64,000 nucleotides of DNA from Jannaschia marina (GTDB taxonomy: Bacteria; Pseudomonadota; Alphaproteobacteria; Rhodobacterales; Rhodobacteraceae): the NCBI RefSeq assembly GCF_013404595.1, contig NZ_JABVAX010000005.1, positions 44,777 through 108,776 of the forward strand. The letters run 5' to 3'. The translations under genes were made by a program, and so were the position numbers. Every line of letters begins with the position of its first letter. Within the stretch, counting starts at the first letter, position 1. The notes under the pieces were generated by a model. The model saw nothing but the letters and a program-made list of their open reading frames with translations, ran no database searches and was not told the DNA's origin. Of this stretch, positions 27,708 through 38,375 are shown piece by piece.

Positions 27708-28105
27708 GGCGCGGGGGGCCGGACGGCCGCGGGGGCAACTCCGAGGAAAGTCCGGACTCCACGAAGCGACGGTGCCGGGTAACGCCCGGGCGGCGACCGC
27801 GGGGAGACCCGCGGGAAGCCGACGGACAGCGCCACAGAGAACAGACAGCCCCGCATGCGGGGCAATGGTGAAACGGTGCGGTAAGGCGCACCGGGGGGGC
27901 GGCAACGTCCTCCGCACGGCAAGCCCCACCGGGAGCAATGCCAAATAGGGATCCCGCGTCGCGGGCCTTCGGGCCGGGCAAGGCGCTTCGCCCCAGGGAT
28001 CCGGGTTGGCAGCTCGAGGCCGCGAAGCGATTCGCGGTCCAGATGAATGGCCGTCGAACCGGAGCGATCCGGGGAACAGAATCCGGCTTACAGGCCCCCC
28101 GCGCG
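27708..28105 (+). ncRNA. rnpB: RNase P RNA (bacterial class A)
   Basis: This is the catalytic RNA that removes 5' leaders from tRNA precursors. The 5' conserved block GAGGAAAGTCCGGACTCC (from 27743) and the 3' block ACAGAATCCGGCTTACAGGC are both present and correctly ordered. The terminal P1 helix is GCGCGGGGGGCC (27709-27720) pairing with GGCCCCCCGCGC (28093-28104), which fixes the ends to within a base or two. The central AATGGTGAAACGGTG segment also fits. Length of about 398 bases is normal for Alphaproteobacteria. It begins about 30 bases after the amidase stop. Confidence 0.95.
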
Positions 28106-28224
28106 CTTCTCCGGGGCCCATATCGGGCGGTTTTCCTGCCCCTACGTCATCCAAAGCTTGATTTTCGCGCGTTAACCACGCCTTGATGGCTCGGGGAGTA
28201 GGGTGACGTCGAACGGAGAGCCGT

Positions 28225-28581
28225 GTGAGACGCACCATGATGACACGCGATGCAAGGCCCGAGGGGTCGGAGGCCCCTGCGGTGATCTGTGCCGATGGGC
28301 GGATGGTCGCCCTGCCGCAGGACATCCTCGGGACGCTTGGCTTCGCGCCGGACGACGACCTGAGCGGCCTGCCCTTCGCCAGCTTCTGGCCGCTCGCGGA
28401 ACGCGAGGTGCCGGCCAGGGCACTGGAGCGCGCCCGCGTCGGCAAACCCTGCCAGATCGACCTCGACCTCGCCTATGCCGCCGACCGCGACCAGAGGTGC
28501 CGCATCGAGCTTTCGGCCTCCGGGCGGGACGACGTGATCCACATGAAGGTTGTTGCGCCGCGCGACCCCGCATCGGGTTGA
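28225..28581 (+). CDS. Small protein of unknown function, possibly PAS-like
   Basis: The 118-residue protein is not firmly recognised. The order [40 protein letters not shown], then [28 protein letters not shown] is reminiscent of a short PAS-like domain. It has no signal peptide or membrane segment. GGAGAG precedes a GTG at 28225; an ATG at 28237 is the alternative. It sits between rnpB and rpmG and may be transcribed with L33, 91 bases downstream. Confidence 0.6.
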   Translation: MRRTMMTRDARPEGSEAPAVICADGRMVALPQDILGTLGFAPDDDLSGLPFASFWPLAEREVPARALERARVGKPCQIDLDLAYAADRDQRCRIELSASGRDDVIHMKVVAPRDPASG

Positions 28582-28672
28582 CACGCCCCCTGAGCCGGAT
28601 AGAAGGCAGCTTCCGGATTTACCGGCGGTGCGCGCCCGCGGCGTGTGCCCCGACCGTTGCAGGAGACACCCG

Positions 28673-28840
28673 ATGGCGAAGCCCACCACGATCAAGATCC
28701 GGCTGAATTCCTCCGCCGGCACCGGCCACTTCTACGTGACCAAGAAGAACGCGCGCACGATGACCGAGAAGATGGTCGTGCGGAAGTACGACCCGGTCGC
28801 GCGCAAACATGTCGAGTACAAGGAAGGCAAGATCAAGTAA
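28673..28840 (+). CDS. rpmG: 50S ribosomal protein L33
   Basis: The 55-residue protein is L33 of the large ribosomal subunit. It has the family pattern [19 protein letters not shown] and [19 protein letters not shown]. It lacks the zinc-binding CXXC pairs, so it is the zinc-independent form usual in Alphaproteobacteria. AGGAGA lies upstream. An intrinsic terminator follows 37 bases after the stop. Confidence 0.97.
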   Translation: MAKPTTIKIRLNSSAGTGHFYVTKKNARTMTEKMVVRKYDPVARKHVEYKEGKIK

Positions 28841-28876
28841 GGCCCTGCGCCCGAAGATCTTTTCGCATTTTCCGAA

Positions 28877-28909
28877 AAGGGCCGTCCCGGATCGCCGGGG
28901 CGGCCCTTT
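28877..28909 (+). terminator. Intrinsic terminator after rpmG
   Basis: AAGGGCCGTCCCGG pairs with CCGGGGCGGCCCTT around an ATCG loop (stem about 28879-28908, one T-G pair), flanked by A-tract and T-tract, so it could work in both directions. Confidence 0.8.
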
Positions 28910-29086
28910 CCTTATGCGCGCCACCGCACGGCGGCCCGCCGGCTTCGGCGGAACTTCGCCGCCATGTCGCCGCAGATGCCTAACAGACTCCCAATCTCAA
29001 CCCAATTTTAAGCCTTCGTCACGAGTCATTAACGACCGGCCCGAGACATCCCGACTCGGGTCGCTGTCCAGAATGGAGGCTTCCAG

Positions 29087-29593
29087 ATGACCACTACGAT
29101 CCGCCCCGCGACCGCCGCCGACCGGCCGGCCGTCGACGCCCTGCTCGCGGCCGTCTACCCGCAGATGCTCGCCGCAGACTATCCGGCCGAAACCCTGCGC
29201 ATCGCCCATCCGCTGATCGCGAAATCGAACCCCGACCTTCTGTCGAGCGGGACCTACCACCTCGTCGAGGAGGACGGCATGCTCGTGTCCGTCGGGGGCT
29301 GGTCGCGCGGCTATCCGACGGCGGAGGACGCGGGCGATACGGGCCACGTGCGCCACGTGGCGACGCACCCCGACCACCTGCACAAGGGTCACGCCGCGCT
29401 GATCATGCGCAAGGTCCTCGCAGAAGCGCAGGACGCGGGGCTCGCCCGGCTCGAATGCCTCTCGACGGTGACGGCGCGCCGCTTCTACGCCGGCATGGGC
29501 TTCCACGCGAAGGCACGGATCGAGGCCGACATCGGCGGCGGCGTGAAGTTCCCGGCCGTGAAGATGGAGGCCATGCTCCCCGAGCACGCCTGA
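29087..29593 (+). CDS. GNAT family N-acetyltransferase
   Basis: The 168-residue protein has the GNAT fold: an N-terminal RPATAADRPAVDALLAAVYP, the strand-turn region MLVSVGGWSRG, motif A region HVRHVATHPDHLHKGHAALIM for acetyl-CoA binding, and motif B LECLSTVTARRFYAGMGFH. The substrate is unknown. The Q/RxxGxG/A loop is represented by HKGHAA, a slight departure from the consensus. GAGGCTTCC upstream is a moderate ribosome-binding site. It converges with the DUF1501 gene, ending three bases before it. Confidence 0.85.
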   Translation: MTTTIRPATAADRPAVDALLAAVYPQMLAADYPAETLRIAHPLIAKSNPDLLSSGTYHLVEEDGMLVSVGGWSRGYPTAEDAGDTGHVRHVATHPDHLHKGHAALIMRKVLAEAQDAGLARLECLSTVTARRFYAGMGFHAKARIEADIGGGVKFPAVKMEAMLPEHA

Positions 29594-29595
29594 GG

Positions 29596-30747
29596 TCAGG
29601 CCAGAAGCCCGGGGTCGGCCCCAATGTCGAGCCCCGGGAACACATCCGTCGCGAGCGCCGTGCGCCCGGTGCCGAAGAGGCCGTGTAGGGCCCAGGCCGC
29701 ATAGGCGCGCACGTCGCGCGTGGGCATCAGGTCGCGCCGGTCGAGCAGGTTCGCCTCGGCCAGGCCGGGCCAGTCGCCCCACACGCGCCCGCCGCGCAGC
29801 GCGCCACCGGCGAGGATCATCGTACCGCCGGTGCCGTGATCGGTGCCGAGGGTGCCGTTCTCGAAGGCCGTGCGCCCGAATTCCGTCATCACGAGAACCA
29901 TCGTCTTGTCCCAGACAGGTCCCAGATCGTCCCGCAGCCGCATGAGGCCCGTCGAAAGCCCGCGCAGCGCCCGCCGGATCTGGGTCGCCTGCCCGCGGTG
30001 CGTGTCCCAGCCGCCGATCGAGAGGGCCGCGATCCGGGCGTCCTCGCGCAGCTGCGCCGCCGCGAAGCCGAAGAGCGCCTCCTCGCGCTGACCGTCGATC
30101 TCCGCGCTCTCGGCGGCGAGACCGAGCGCCTGCTCCGCGCTCGCCCGGAAGAGCGGATCGTCGTGGTAGCTGTGCAGAAGGAGGTCCGCCGTCGCGGGCG
30201 CGAGGTCGAGCCGCGCGTCGGGGGCCCAGCTCGACCGGGGGGCGTTGCCGCGCAGGATGAGCATCTCCTCGCGTCCCACGGCGAAGGCAGTGCGGCCGTC
30301 GGCCTGCGGCAGATGCGGCAGCAGGCGATTGAGCCAGCCGTCGCGGCCGACGAGGGGGGGCACTTCGCCCGCGGTGCCCGCCTCGAGGATGTCCTGCCCG
30401 TCGAAATGGCTGCGCCCGTCACGATAGGGCGTGCTGGTGGCCTGCGCGAAGCCGAGATCGCCCGCCTCCCAGAGCGGCAGGAGATCGGCGAGATGGGGCG
30501 TCAACGCGTGGAAGCCCGTTAGGTCGAGCGCCCCGCGCTCGGGGCCGATCTCGAAACCGGGGCGCAGGGCCCGGAGCGCGGGGTCGCCATAAGGCTGCAA
30601 CACGTCGAGCCCGTCCATCGCCCCGCGCAGGATCACCACGGCCAGCCGGCTCTCGACCGTCGGAACGGCCGCGAAGCTCACCGGCGTCATCAGGGGGAAG
30701 GCCGCCGCGGAGCATCCGAGATACCCGAGGAGTTCACGCCTGTTCAT
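29596..30747 (-). CDS. DUF1501 family secreted protein
   Basis: The 383-residue protein belongs to DUF1501, whose members resemble sulfatases/alkaline phosphatases by fold. A twin-arginine-like start (NRRELLGYLGCSAAAFPL) suggests export by Tat. Characteristic segments are VVILRGAMDGLDVLQPYGDP, IGGWDTHRGQ, MVLVMTEFGRTAFENGTLGTDHGTGGTMILAGG. It lies 12 bases downstream of the DUF1800 gene, the usual order of this conserved pair. Its activity is unknown. Confidence 0.9.
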   Translation of the reverse strand: MNRRELLGYLGCSAAAFPLMTPVSFAAVPTVESRLAVVILRGAMDGLDVLQPYGDPALRALRPGFEIGPERGALDLTGFHALTPHLADLLPLWEAGDLGFAQATSTPYRDGRSHFDGQDILEAGTAGEVPPLVGRDGWLNRLLPHLPQADGRTAFAVGREEMLILRGNAPRSSWAPDARLDLAPATADLLLHSYHDDPLFRASAEQALGLAAESAEIDGQREEALFGFAAAQLREDARIAALSIGGWDTHRGQATQIRRALRGLSTGLMRLRDDLGPVWDKTMVLVMTEFGRTAFENGTLGTDHGTGGTMILAGGALRGGRVWGDWPGLAEANLLDRRDLMPTRDVRAYAAWALHGLFGTGRTALATDVFPGLDIGADPGLLA

Positions 30748-30759
30748 CGCTGTCGTCTC

Positions 30760-32106
30760 CTATCTGCGCTGAAAGTCGCGGGATGCGAGGACGAGCCCCA
30801 CGCCCGCCGCCCGATCTTCGGCCGAGGCGGCCGCGAAGCGCGTGCGTTCACCCGCGATCGGCCCGAGCGCCGTCTCGACGAAGACCCGGGGGTCGGGCAC
30901 CGGGTCGATCGTGCGCACGGCACGTTCGATCCATTCGAGCCGCGCGGCCAGACCCTGCGGCGTGATCCAGGACGCCGCGTCCTCGGGCCAGCCGTCGGGC
31001 CCGGGCGGACGCTGCCAGCTCTGTCCCATCGCGCCAAGCGGATTGACGAGCGAATCGCGCAGGACGCGGATGCGCGTGCTGTCGAGCCATGGCCCGAGAT
31101 CGGTCGCGCGCGCCACCGCCCCCATCATGTCGAGGGGCCGCCGCACCTTGCGCAGCTCCGGATCCCAGGCGGCGGGGTGATCGAGGAGCGTGCCGTAAAC
31201 AGCCATCAGATCGCCGTCGCTGCGGACCCATGTGTCGGCCATGGCGGTGACCAGATCCTCGGGCGGCGTGTCGGCGATGAAGTGGCGGGCGAGTTTCCAG
31301 GACAGGTGCCGCGCCGTGTCGGGATGGACCGACAGATCGTCGAGTACGGCGGTGATGTCCGCCCGGTCGGGCGTGTCGCCGCCGTAGCTGCGGCCCAGAA
31401 CCGTCTCGGCCCCGGGCTCCGCATGGTTGCGCCGGAAGGTCGTCTCGCCCTGCTTGTTGATACCGAGCCCGGTCAGAAGCTCGGCCAGTTGAACGACGTC
31501 GGTCTGCGCGTAGGTGCCGTTCACGCCGATCGTATGCAGCTCCAGCACCTCGCGGGCGAGGTTCTCGTTCATGCCGCCGTCGCGGCGCGCGCGCACCGAG
31601 TTCGGACCGATCGAGCGGTATTGATCGAGATAGAACAGCATCGCCGGGTGGGTCACGGCGGATCGGAGCAGGTCGGCGAAACGGCCGGCCACGTGGGGAC
31701 GGATCGCCTCCTCGTGGTAGGCTCCGACGCTGCGCCGCAGGTAGCCGCGGCCGTCCTCGACGGCGAAGTGGTCGGCCCAGAACCAGGCCAGCCGCTCGCG
31801 CAGGCCGTCGCGCGTTTCGGCTGCGCGCCGCAAGGCGATGGCCAGGTCGCGGAAATAGCGCTGGTTCATGCGGCGGTAGTGCCGGCGGAAAGCCTCGGCC
31901 TCCGCCTCGCCGTCGCGGCGGACGCGGCGTTTGCGCACGTACTCCCGCGTGCGCTCGTAGCGTGTGGCCCAGGTCTCGCCGGGAAACCGCTCCGCGATCT
32001 CGTCGGTGCCGGCAAGGCGCGACAGAACCTCGGCCGCATCGCGGGGCGCGGGGATCTTGGGGGACAGCCCGGTTCCGAACCGGATCGCGGCGAGGGTCTC
32101 GATCAT
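30760..32106 (-). CDS. DUF1800 family protein
   Basis: The 448-residue protein belongs to DUF1800, found throughout bacteria beside DUF1501. Recognisable parts are AAIRFGTGLSP at the N-terminus, AWFWADHFAVED, MLFYLDQYRSIGPNSVRARRDGGMNENLAREVLELHTIGVNG and LSWKLARHFIADTPP. There is no clear signal peptide from ATG 32106, which I chose because upstream residues are unlike the family. It is cotranscribed with DUF1501. No function is established. Confidence 0.9.
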   Translation of the reverse strand: MIETLAAIRFGTGLSPKIPAPRDAAEVLSRLAGTDEIAERFPGETWATRYERTREYVRKRRVRRDGEAEAEAFRRHYRRMNQRYFRDLAIALRRAAETRDGLRERLAWFWADHFAVEDGRGYLRRSVGAYHEEAIRPHVAGRFADLLRSAVTHPAMLFYLDQYRSIGPNSVRARRDGGMNENLAREVLELHTIGVNGTYAQTDVVQLAELLTGLGINKQGETTFRRNHAEPGAETVLGRSYGGDTPDRADITAVLDDLSVHPDTARHLSWKLARHFIADTPPEDLVTAMADTWVRSDGDLMAVYGTLLDHPAAWDPELRKVRRPLDMMGAVARATDLGPWLDSTRIRVLRDSLVNPLGAMGQSWQRPPGPDGWPEDAASWITPQGLAARLEWIERAVRTIDPVPDPRVFVETALGPIAGERTRFAAASAEDRAAGVGLVLASRDFQRR

Positions 32107-32203
32107 GGGGCGAAGATAGGCGCCCCGAGGCCGCTTGCACAGGGGACCGCACGCGATCCCGGCGGGAAATGGCGATGCGGCGGGCCGGTGCCCGCCGACC
32201 ACG

Positions 32204-33976
32204 TCAGTCCGTCGGCGCGAGGCGCAGTCCGAGCTCCATCAGCTGCCCCGGAACGGGCTCCGACGGAGCCCCCATCATCAGGTCTTCGGCGCGCTGGTTC
32301 ATCGGGAAGAGGATGACCTCGCGGATGTTCGCCTCGTCGGCCAGGAGCATGACGATCCGGTCGATGCCCGCAGCGCAGCCGCCGTGGGGGGGGGCACCGT
32401 ACTGGAACGCCTTGACCATGCCGCCGAAGCGCTTTTCGACCTCGTCGCGGCCATAGCCGGCCAGTTCGAAGGCCTTGAACATGATCTCGGGCCGGTGGTT
32501 CCGGATCGCGCCCGAAATCAGCTCGTAGCCGTTGCAGGCGAGATCATACTGATAGCCCAGCACCTCGAGCGGATCGCCCTCCAGCGCTTCCATCCCGCCC
32601 TGCGGCATGGAGAAGGGGTTGTGGCTGAAGTCGATCTTTCCCTCGTCATCCTTCTCGTACATCGGGAAGTCGACGATCCAGGCGAAGGCAAAGCGGTCCT
32701 GATCGGTCAGGCCCAGCTCGTCGCCGATGACGACGCGGGCCCGGCCCGCGACGGCCTCGAATTCCGACGCCTTGCCCCCGAGGAAGAACGCCGCATCGCC
32801 CACGCCGAGGCCCAGCTGCTGCCGGATCGCCTCGGTCCGCTCGGGGCCGATGTTCTTGGCGAGCGGGCCGGCGGCCTCCATGCCCCCCTCGGCCTCGCGC
32901 CAGAAGATGTAGCCCATGCCCGGCAGGCCCTGCTCCTGCGCGAACTTGTTCATGCGGTCGCAGAACTTGCGGCTGCCGCCGGTGGGGGCGGGGATGGCGC
33001 GGATCTCGGTGCCGTCCTTTTCCAGGAGGTTCGCGAAGATGGCGAAGCCGGAGCCGCGGAAATGCTCGGAGACGTCCTGCATCCGGATCGGGTTGCGCAG
33101 GTCGGGCTTGTCCGTTCCGAACATCAGCGCCGCATCCTTGTAGGAGATAAGCGGCCAGTCTGCATCGACCTTGCGGCCCCCGCCGAACTCCTCGAATAGG
33201 CCCGATATCACCGGCTGAATCGTATCGAAAACATCCTGTTGCGAGACGAAGCTCATCTCCATGTCGAGCTGGTAGAAGTCGGTGGGAGAGCGGTCGGCGC
33301 GGGGGTCCTCGTCGCGGAAGCAAGGCGCGATCTGGAAGTACTTATCGAACCCCGAGACCATCAGGAGTTGTTTGAACTGCTGCGGGGCCTGCGGCAGGGC
33401 GTAGACCTTGCCGGGATGGAGCCGCGAGGGCACGACGAAGTCGCGCGCGCCCTCGGGGCTCGACGCCGTGATGATCGGGGTCTGGAACTCATTGAAGCCC
33501 TGGTCCCACATGCGGTTGCGGATCGAGCGCACGACGTTCGAGCGCAGGATCATGTTGCGTTGCATCTGCTCGCGCCGCAGATCGAGGAAGCGATACTTGA
33601 GCCGCGTCTCCTCGGGGTATTCCTGATCGCCGAAGACGATGAGCGGCAGCTCGCCCGCCGCGCCCAGCACTTCGAGATCGCGCACGAAGACCTCGACCTC
33701 GCCGGTCGGGATCTTGGGGTTCACGAGCTCGGGGTCGCGGGCCTTCACGTTGCCGTCGATGCGGATGCACCACTCGGAGCGCACCTTCTCCATCTCGGCG
33801 AAGACGGGGCTGTCGGGGTCGCAGAGCACCTGCGTCACGCCGTAGTGATCGCGCAGGTCGATGAAGAGGATGCCGCCATGATCCCGGATGCGGTGGACCC
33901 AACCGGACAGGCGGACCGTATCGCCCACGTTGTCCTTGGTCAGACCGGCGCAGGTGTGGGTGCGAAAGGCGTGCAT
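32204..33976 (-). CDS. aspS: Aspartyl-tRNA synthetase
   Basis: The 590-residue class II synthetase charges tRNA-Asp. It has an N-terminal OB-fold anticodon-binding domain ([20 protein letters not shown]), class II motif 2 region ([22 protein letters not shown]), the bacterial insertion domain, and motif 3 [14 protein letters not shown] near the end. The length matches bacterial-type AspRS. With gatCA nearby it may be non-discriminating, that is, also make Asp-tRNA(Asn), but sequence inspection alone does not settle this. GGAGACC precedes the ATG. Confidence 0.96.
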   Translation of the reverse strand: MHAFRTHTCAGLTKDNVGDTVRLSGWVHRIRDHGGILFIDLRDHYGVTQVLCDPDSPVFAEMEKVRSEWCIRIDGNVKARDPELVNPKIPTGEVEVFVRDLEVLGAAGELPLIVFGDQEYPEETRLKYRFLDLRREQMQRNMILRSNVVRSIRNRMWDQGFNEFQTPIITASSPEGARDFVVPSRLHPGKVYALPQAPQQFKQLLMVSGFDKYFQIAPCFRDEDPRADRSPTDFYQLDMEMSFVSQQDVFDTIQPVISGLFEEFGGGRKVDADWPLISYKDAALMFGTDKPDLRNPIRMQDVSEHFRGSGFAIFANLLEKDGTEIRAIPAPTGGSRKFCDRMNKFAQEQGLPGMGYIFWREAEGGMEAAGPLAKNIGPERTEAIRQQLGLGVGDAAFFLGGKASEFEAVAGRARVVIGDELGLTDQDRFAFAWIVDFPMYEKDDEGKIDFSHNPFSMPQGGMEALEGDPLEVLGYQYDLACNGYELISGAIRNHRPEIMFKAFELAGYGRDEVEKRFGGMVKAFQYGAPPHGGCAAGIDRIVMLLADEANIREVILFPMNQRAEDLMMGAPSEPVPGQLMELGLRLAPTD

Positions 33977-34054
33977 GGGAGGTCTCCGGGCGTCGCGAAA
34001 TCAGGGTTGGCCCGATCAACACGGCCCCCGGTGCGGTGTCAACCTACTCCGCCG

Positions 34055-34747
34055 CTACTCCGCGGCATGGGGCAGGTCGTCCGGCCCCGCGGTGTCCGCG
34101 AGGATCGCGCCCGGGTCGATCTCTTCCAGGGTCTCGACGCCCTCGGGGAAGGTCCGCCCCGCCGCCGCGAGGCCCGGCACGCCGAGCGTGCGGAGACCCG
34201 CCGCGCGGGCCGCCTCCGCCCCTTCCGGGGTGTCCTCCAGGGCGGTCACGTCACCGGCCGGCAGCGCCAGCGCGCAGAGCGCGGCGTCGTAGATGTCGGG
34301 GGCCGGCTTGGCCGCCTCGACCCGCGTGCGGTCGCCGACCCAGTCGAAATCGTCGCGCGAGAACGACAGCGCAGCGAGCAACCCGTCGAGCTGATCCGGG
34401 TCGGTCGTCGTCACCAGGGCGACGCGCATCCCGCGCGCCCGCGCCACGGCCATCAACTCGCGCACGCCGGGCCGCGTCGATGCCCCCTGCGTCTCGAGGA
34501 TCTGCGCGAAGTGGTGCTTCTTCTCGGCATGGAGCGCCGCCGCGTCGACCCGGTCGCCCGTGGCCGCCGCGTAGCGCGCGATCCGCTCGCGCCCGCCGGG
34601 CAGCGCGAGCAGCCGGCGATAGGTCTCCCGATCCCAGATCCAGTCCAGATCGGCCGCCGCGAAGGTCAGGTTGAAGGCGCGGCGTTGCAGCTCGCTCGTC
34701 TCGGCCAACGTGCCGATCGAGCCGAAGAACAGGGCGGATGCACTCAT
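34055..34747 (-). CDS. HAD-like protein lacking both motif I aspartates
   Basis: The 230-residue protein has the haloacid dehalogenase fold with a helical cap of the beta-phosphoglucomutase/CbbY type. Motif II (VTTTDPDQ), the motif III lysine (AAKPAPDIYDAAL) and acidic motif IV (LEDTPEGAEAA) are present. Motif I reads LFFGSIGTLAET where active enzymes have LxFDxDGTLxDT: the nucleophile Asp is Gly9 and the general acid Asp is Ile11. Such a protein should not be able to form the aspartyl-phosphate intermediate. I chose ATG 34747 over 34753 because GGAGAG is better spaced from it. Confidence 0.82.
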   Translation of the reverse strand: MSASALFFGSIGTLAETSELQRRAFNLTFAAADLDWIWDRETYRRLLALPGGRERIARYAAATGDRVDAAALHAEKKHHFAQILETQGASTRPGVRELMAVARARGMRVALVTTTDPDQLDGLLAALSFSRDDFDWVGDRTRVEAAKPAPDIYDAALCALALPAGDVTALEDTPEGAEAARAAGLRTLGVPGLAAAGRTFPEGVETLEEIDPGAILADTAGPDDLPHAAE

Positions 34748-34906
34748 CTTCATCTCTCCATGGGGGACGGGGTCGGTCCCCCGATAATCTAGGCGCGAGT
34801 CGAGCCGGGACCAGAGGCGCGACAGATTCTGTCCCCCCGCCCTTGCCCCCTGCGGCAGACCGTCCTAGACGGCGCACGTTTGCCAGATCACGCGGGGGAG
34901 GCTTCG

Positions 34907-37900
34907 ATGCCCAAACGGACCGACATCGAGTCGATCATGATAATCGGCGCGGGTCCGATCGTGATCGGGCAGGCCTGCGAATTCGACTACTCCGGTGCCC
35001 AGGCGTGCAAGGCGCTGCGCGAGGAGGGCTATCGCGTCATACTCGTCAACTCGAACCCCGCGACGATCATGACGGACCCGGGGCTGGCCGATGCGACCTA
35101 TATCGAGCCGATCACCCCCGACGTCGTGGCCCGGATCATCGAGAAGGAGCGTCCCGACGCGCTCCTGCCCACGATGGGCGGACAGACGGGGCTCAATACC
35201 TCTCTGGCCCTCGATGACATGGGCGTGCTGGAGAAATTCGGCGTGGAGCTCATCGGGGCGAAGCGCGAGGCCATCGAGATGGCGGAGGACCGCAAGCTCT
35301 TCCGGGAGGCGATGGACCGGCTCGGCATCGAGAACCCGAAGGCGACGATCGTCGACGCGCCGAAGCGCGAGAACGGCACCCATGACATCGCCACGGGGAT
35401 GCAGAACGCCATGGACGCGCTGGAGTTCGTGGGCCTGCCGGCGATCATCCGGCCGGCGTTCACGCTCGGCGGCACGGGCGGCGGCGTGGCCTACAACCGC
35501 GCCGACTACGAGCGGATCTGCCGCACGGGGCTGGAGGCCTCGCCGGTCGCGCAGATCCTCGTGGACGAGAGCCTGCTCGGCTGGAAGGAGTTCGAGATGG
35601 AGGTCGTCCGCGACAAGGCGGACAACGCGATCATCGTTTGCTCCATCGAGAACGTGGACCCGATGGGCGTGCACACCGGGGATTCCATCACCGTCGCGCC
35701 GGCGCTGACGCTGACGGACAAGGAATACCAGATCATGCGCACGCATTCGATCAACGTGCTGCGCGAGATCGGGGTCGAGACGGGCGGGTCCAACGTGCAA
35801 TGGGCGGTGAACCCGGCCGACGGGCGCATGGTCGTGATCGAGATGAACCCGCGGGTGTCGCGCTCCTCGGCGCTGGCGTCGAAGGCCACGGGCTTTCCCA
35901 TCGCCAAGATCGCCGCGAAGCTGGCCGTGGGCTATACGCTCGACGAGCTCGACAACGATATCACCAAGGTCACGCCGGCGAGTTTCGAGCCGACGATCGA
36001 CTACGTCGTCACCAAGATCCCGCGCTTCGCCTTCGAGAAGTTCCCCGGCGCGGAGCCGTCGCTGACGACCGCGATGAAATCGGTGGGCGAGGCCATGGCC
36101 ATCGGCCGGACCTTCCACGAGAGCATGCAGAAGGCGCTCGCCTCGATGGAAACCGGGTTGACCGGGTTTGACGAAATCGAACTTCCCGACGATCCGGCCG
36201 CCATCAAGGCGACCCTCGGCCGGCAGACGCCTGACCGCCTGCGGGTGATCGCGCAGGCCATGCGCGCGGGACTGACCAACGACGAGATACAGGCGGTGAC
36301 GTCCTTCGACCCCTGGTTCCTGGCGCGGATCAGGGAAATCATCGACTTGGAGGCCGACGTTAAGAAGAATGGCCTGCCCGTAACGGCCGAGGCGCTGCGC
36401 CGGCTGAAGACGTTCGGCTTCACCGATGCACGGCTTGCGACGCTGACGGGGCGGACGGAGGACAACGTCCGCCGGGCGCGGCAGAACCTGGGCGTGGTTG
36501 CACAATTCAAACGTATCGACACTTGCGCCGCCGAGTTCGAGGCGCAGACGCCCTACATGTACTCCACCTACGAGACCCCGGTGATGGGCGAGGCGGAATG
36601 CGAAAGCCGGCCGACGGAGGCGAAGAAGGTCGTCATCCTGGGCGGGGGCCCCAACCGCATCGGGCAGGGCATCGAGTTCGACTACTGCTGCTGCCACGCC
36701 TGTTTCGCGCTGAGCGCGCAGGGCTACGAGACGATCATGGTCAACTGCAACCCCGAGACCGTCTCGACCGACTACGACACGTCGGACCGGCTCTACTTCG
36801 AGCCGCTGACCTTCGAGCACGTCATGGAAATCCTGCGGATCGAGCAGGCGTCGGGCACGCTGCACGGTGTCATCGTGCAGTTCGGGGGGCAGACGCCCCT
36901 TAAGCTCGCCAATGCGCTGCATGACGCGGGCATCCCGATCCTCGGGACGACGCCCGATGCGATCGACCTGGCCGAGGACCGGGAGCGGTTCGCGGCGCTC
37001 GTCAACCAGCTGGGCCTGAAGCAGCCGGCGAATGCCATCGCCCATTCCGACGCCGAGGCCCGCCTGCGCGCCGAGGAGCTGGGCTATCCCCTCGTGATCC
37101 GGCCGTCCTACGTGCTGGGCGGGCGTGCGATGGAGATCGTGCGCGATACCGCGCAGCTGGAGCGCTACATCCGCGACGCGGTGGTCGTCTCGGGCGACAG
37201 CCCCGTGCTCCTCGACAGCTACCTTTCGGGGGCGATCGAGGTCGATGTCGACGCGCTCTCGGACGGGACGGACGTGCATGTGGCCGGCATCATGCAGCAC
37301 ATCGAGGAGGCGGGCGTGCATTCGGGCGACAGCGCCTGCTGCCTGCCGCCGCATACGCTGAGCCGCGACGTCATCAACACGATCCGGGAGCAGACCGAGG
37401 CACTGGCCAAGGCGCTGCGGGTCGTCGGGCTGATGAACGTGCAGTTCGCCGTGAAGGACGAAGAGGTCTACCTGATCGAGGTGAACCCGCGCGCGTCCCG
37501 CACGGTGCCCTTCGTGGCGAAGGCCGTCGATTCGGCCATCGCCTCGATCGCCGCGCGCCTGATGGCGGGCGAGCCCCTGTCGAACTTCCCGCTGCGCGCC
37601 CCCTACCCCGCCGATGCCGAGATCGCCCATGTGCCGATGGGCGACACGATGATGCTGGGCCAGCCGGACACGCCCTGGTTCAGCGTCAAGGAAGCGGTGC
37701 TGCCCTTCGCCCGTTTCCCGGGTGTCGACACGCTCCTCGGCCCCGAGATGCGCTCGACGGGCGAGGTCATGGGCTGGGACCGCAGCTTCGCGCGCGCGTT
37801 CCTCAAGGCGCAGCTCGGCGCGGGCGTCACGCTGCCCACCGGGGGCACGGCCTTCCTGTCGATCAAGGAGGCCGACAAGACCGCGCAGCTGGCCGAGACG

Positions 37901-38227
37901 GCGGCGGTCCTGACGGACATGGGCTTCTCGATCCTCGCGACATCGGGGACGGCGGAGTTCCTGGCGCGGCACGGCATCGAGAGCCGGCACGTCAACAAGG
38001 CCTACGAGGGCGGGCGCACGATCGTCGACGTGATGAAGGACGGCGAGGTCGCGCTGGTGATGAACACCACCGAGGGCGCGCAGGCGGTGGAGGACAGCCG
38101 GTCCATGCGCAACGTCGCGTTGATGGACCGGATCCCCTATTACACCACGCTTGCCGGGGCCCATGCCGCCGCCCTCGCCATGCGCGCCCGCGCCGAGGGC
38201 GACGTCGAGGTGCGCTCGCTGCAGTAG
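34907..38227 (+). CDS. carB: Carbamoyl-phosphate synthase large chain
   Basis: CarB makes carbamoyl phosphate from bicarbonate, ATP and ammonia delivered by CarA, for arginine and pyrimidine synthesis. The 1106-residue protein has the two homologous ATP-grasp halves ([32 protein letters not shown] and, in the second half, [32 protein letters not shown], each split here by description only), an oligomerisation region between them and a C-terminal regulatory MGS-like domain. GGGGGAG precedes ATG 34907. carA is not adjacent. The gene diverges from the HAD-like gene. Confidence 0.96.
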   Translation: MPKRTDIESIMIIGAGPIVIGQACEFDYSGAQACKALREEGYRVILVNSNPATIMTDPGLADATYIEPITPDVVARIIEKERPDALLPTMGGQTGLNTSLALDDMGVLEKFGVELIGAKREAIEMAEDRKLFREAMDRLGIENPKATIVDAPKRENGTHDIATGMQNAMDALEFVGLPAIIRPAFTLGGTGGGVAYNRADYERICRTGLEASPVAQILVDESLLGWKEFEMEVVRDKADNAIIVCSIENVDPMGVHTGDSITVAPALTLTDKEYQIMRTHSINVLREIGVETGGSNVQWAVNPADGRMVVIEMNPRVSRSSALASKATGFPIAKIAAKLAVGYTLDELDNDITKVTPASFEPTIDYVVTKIPRFAFEKFPGAEPSLTTAMKSVGEAMAIGRTFHESMQKALASMETGLTGFDEIELPDDPAAIKATLGRQTPDRLRVIAQAMRAGLTNDEIQAVTSFDPWFLARIREIIDLEADVKKNGLPVTAEALRRLKTFGFTDARLATLTGRTEDNVRRARQNLGVVAQFKRIDTCAAEFEAQTPYMYSTYETPVMGEAECESRPTEAKKVVILGGGPNRIGQGIEFDYCCCHACFALSAQGYETIMVNCNPETVSTDYDTSDRLYFEPLTFEHVMEILRIEQASGTLHGVIVQFGGQTPLKLANALHDAGIPILGTTPDAIDLAEDRERFAALVNQLGLKQPANAIAHSDAEARLRAEELGYPLVIRPSYVLGGRAMEIVRDTAQLERYIRDAVVVSGDSPVLLDSYLSGAIEVDVDALSDGTDVHVAGIMQHIEEAGVHSGDSACCLPPHTLSRDVINTIREQTEALAKALRVVGLMNVQFAVKDEEVYLIEVNPRASRTVPFVAKAVDSAIASIAARLMAGEPLSNFPLRAPYPADAEIAHVPMGDTMMLGQPDTPWFSVKEAVLPFARFPGVDTLLGPEMRSTGEVMGWDRSFARAFLKAQLGAGVTLPTGGTAFLSIKEADKTAQLAETAAVLTDMGFSILATSGTAEFLARHGIESRHVNKAYEGGRTIVDVMKDGEVALVMNTTEGAQAVEDSRSMRNVALMDRIPYYTTLAGAHAAALAMRARAEGDVEVRSLQ

Positions 38228-38375
38228 CCGGGCACACGGGCCGGACGCGTCCGTTACGGCGAAACCCAACGGGACGGACGGGCGCGCGACGGCCTGACGC
38301 CACGATGCGCCGGCGCGACCTTGACCCGGGGGCCGCGGGCCTTCACATCTCCTCCACCGCCCGGAGGAGATGACG

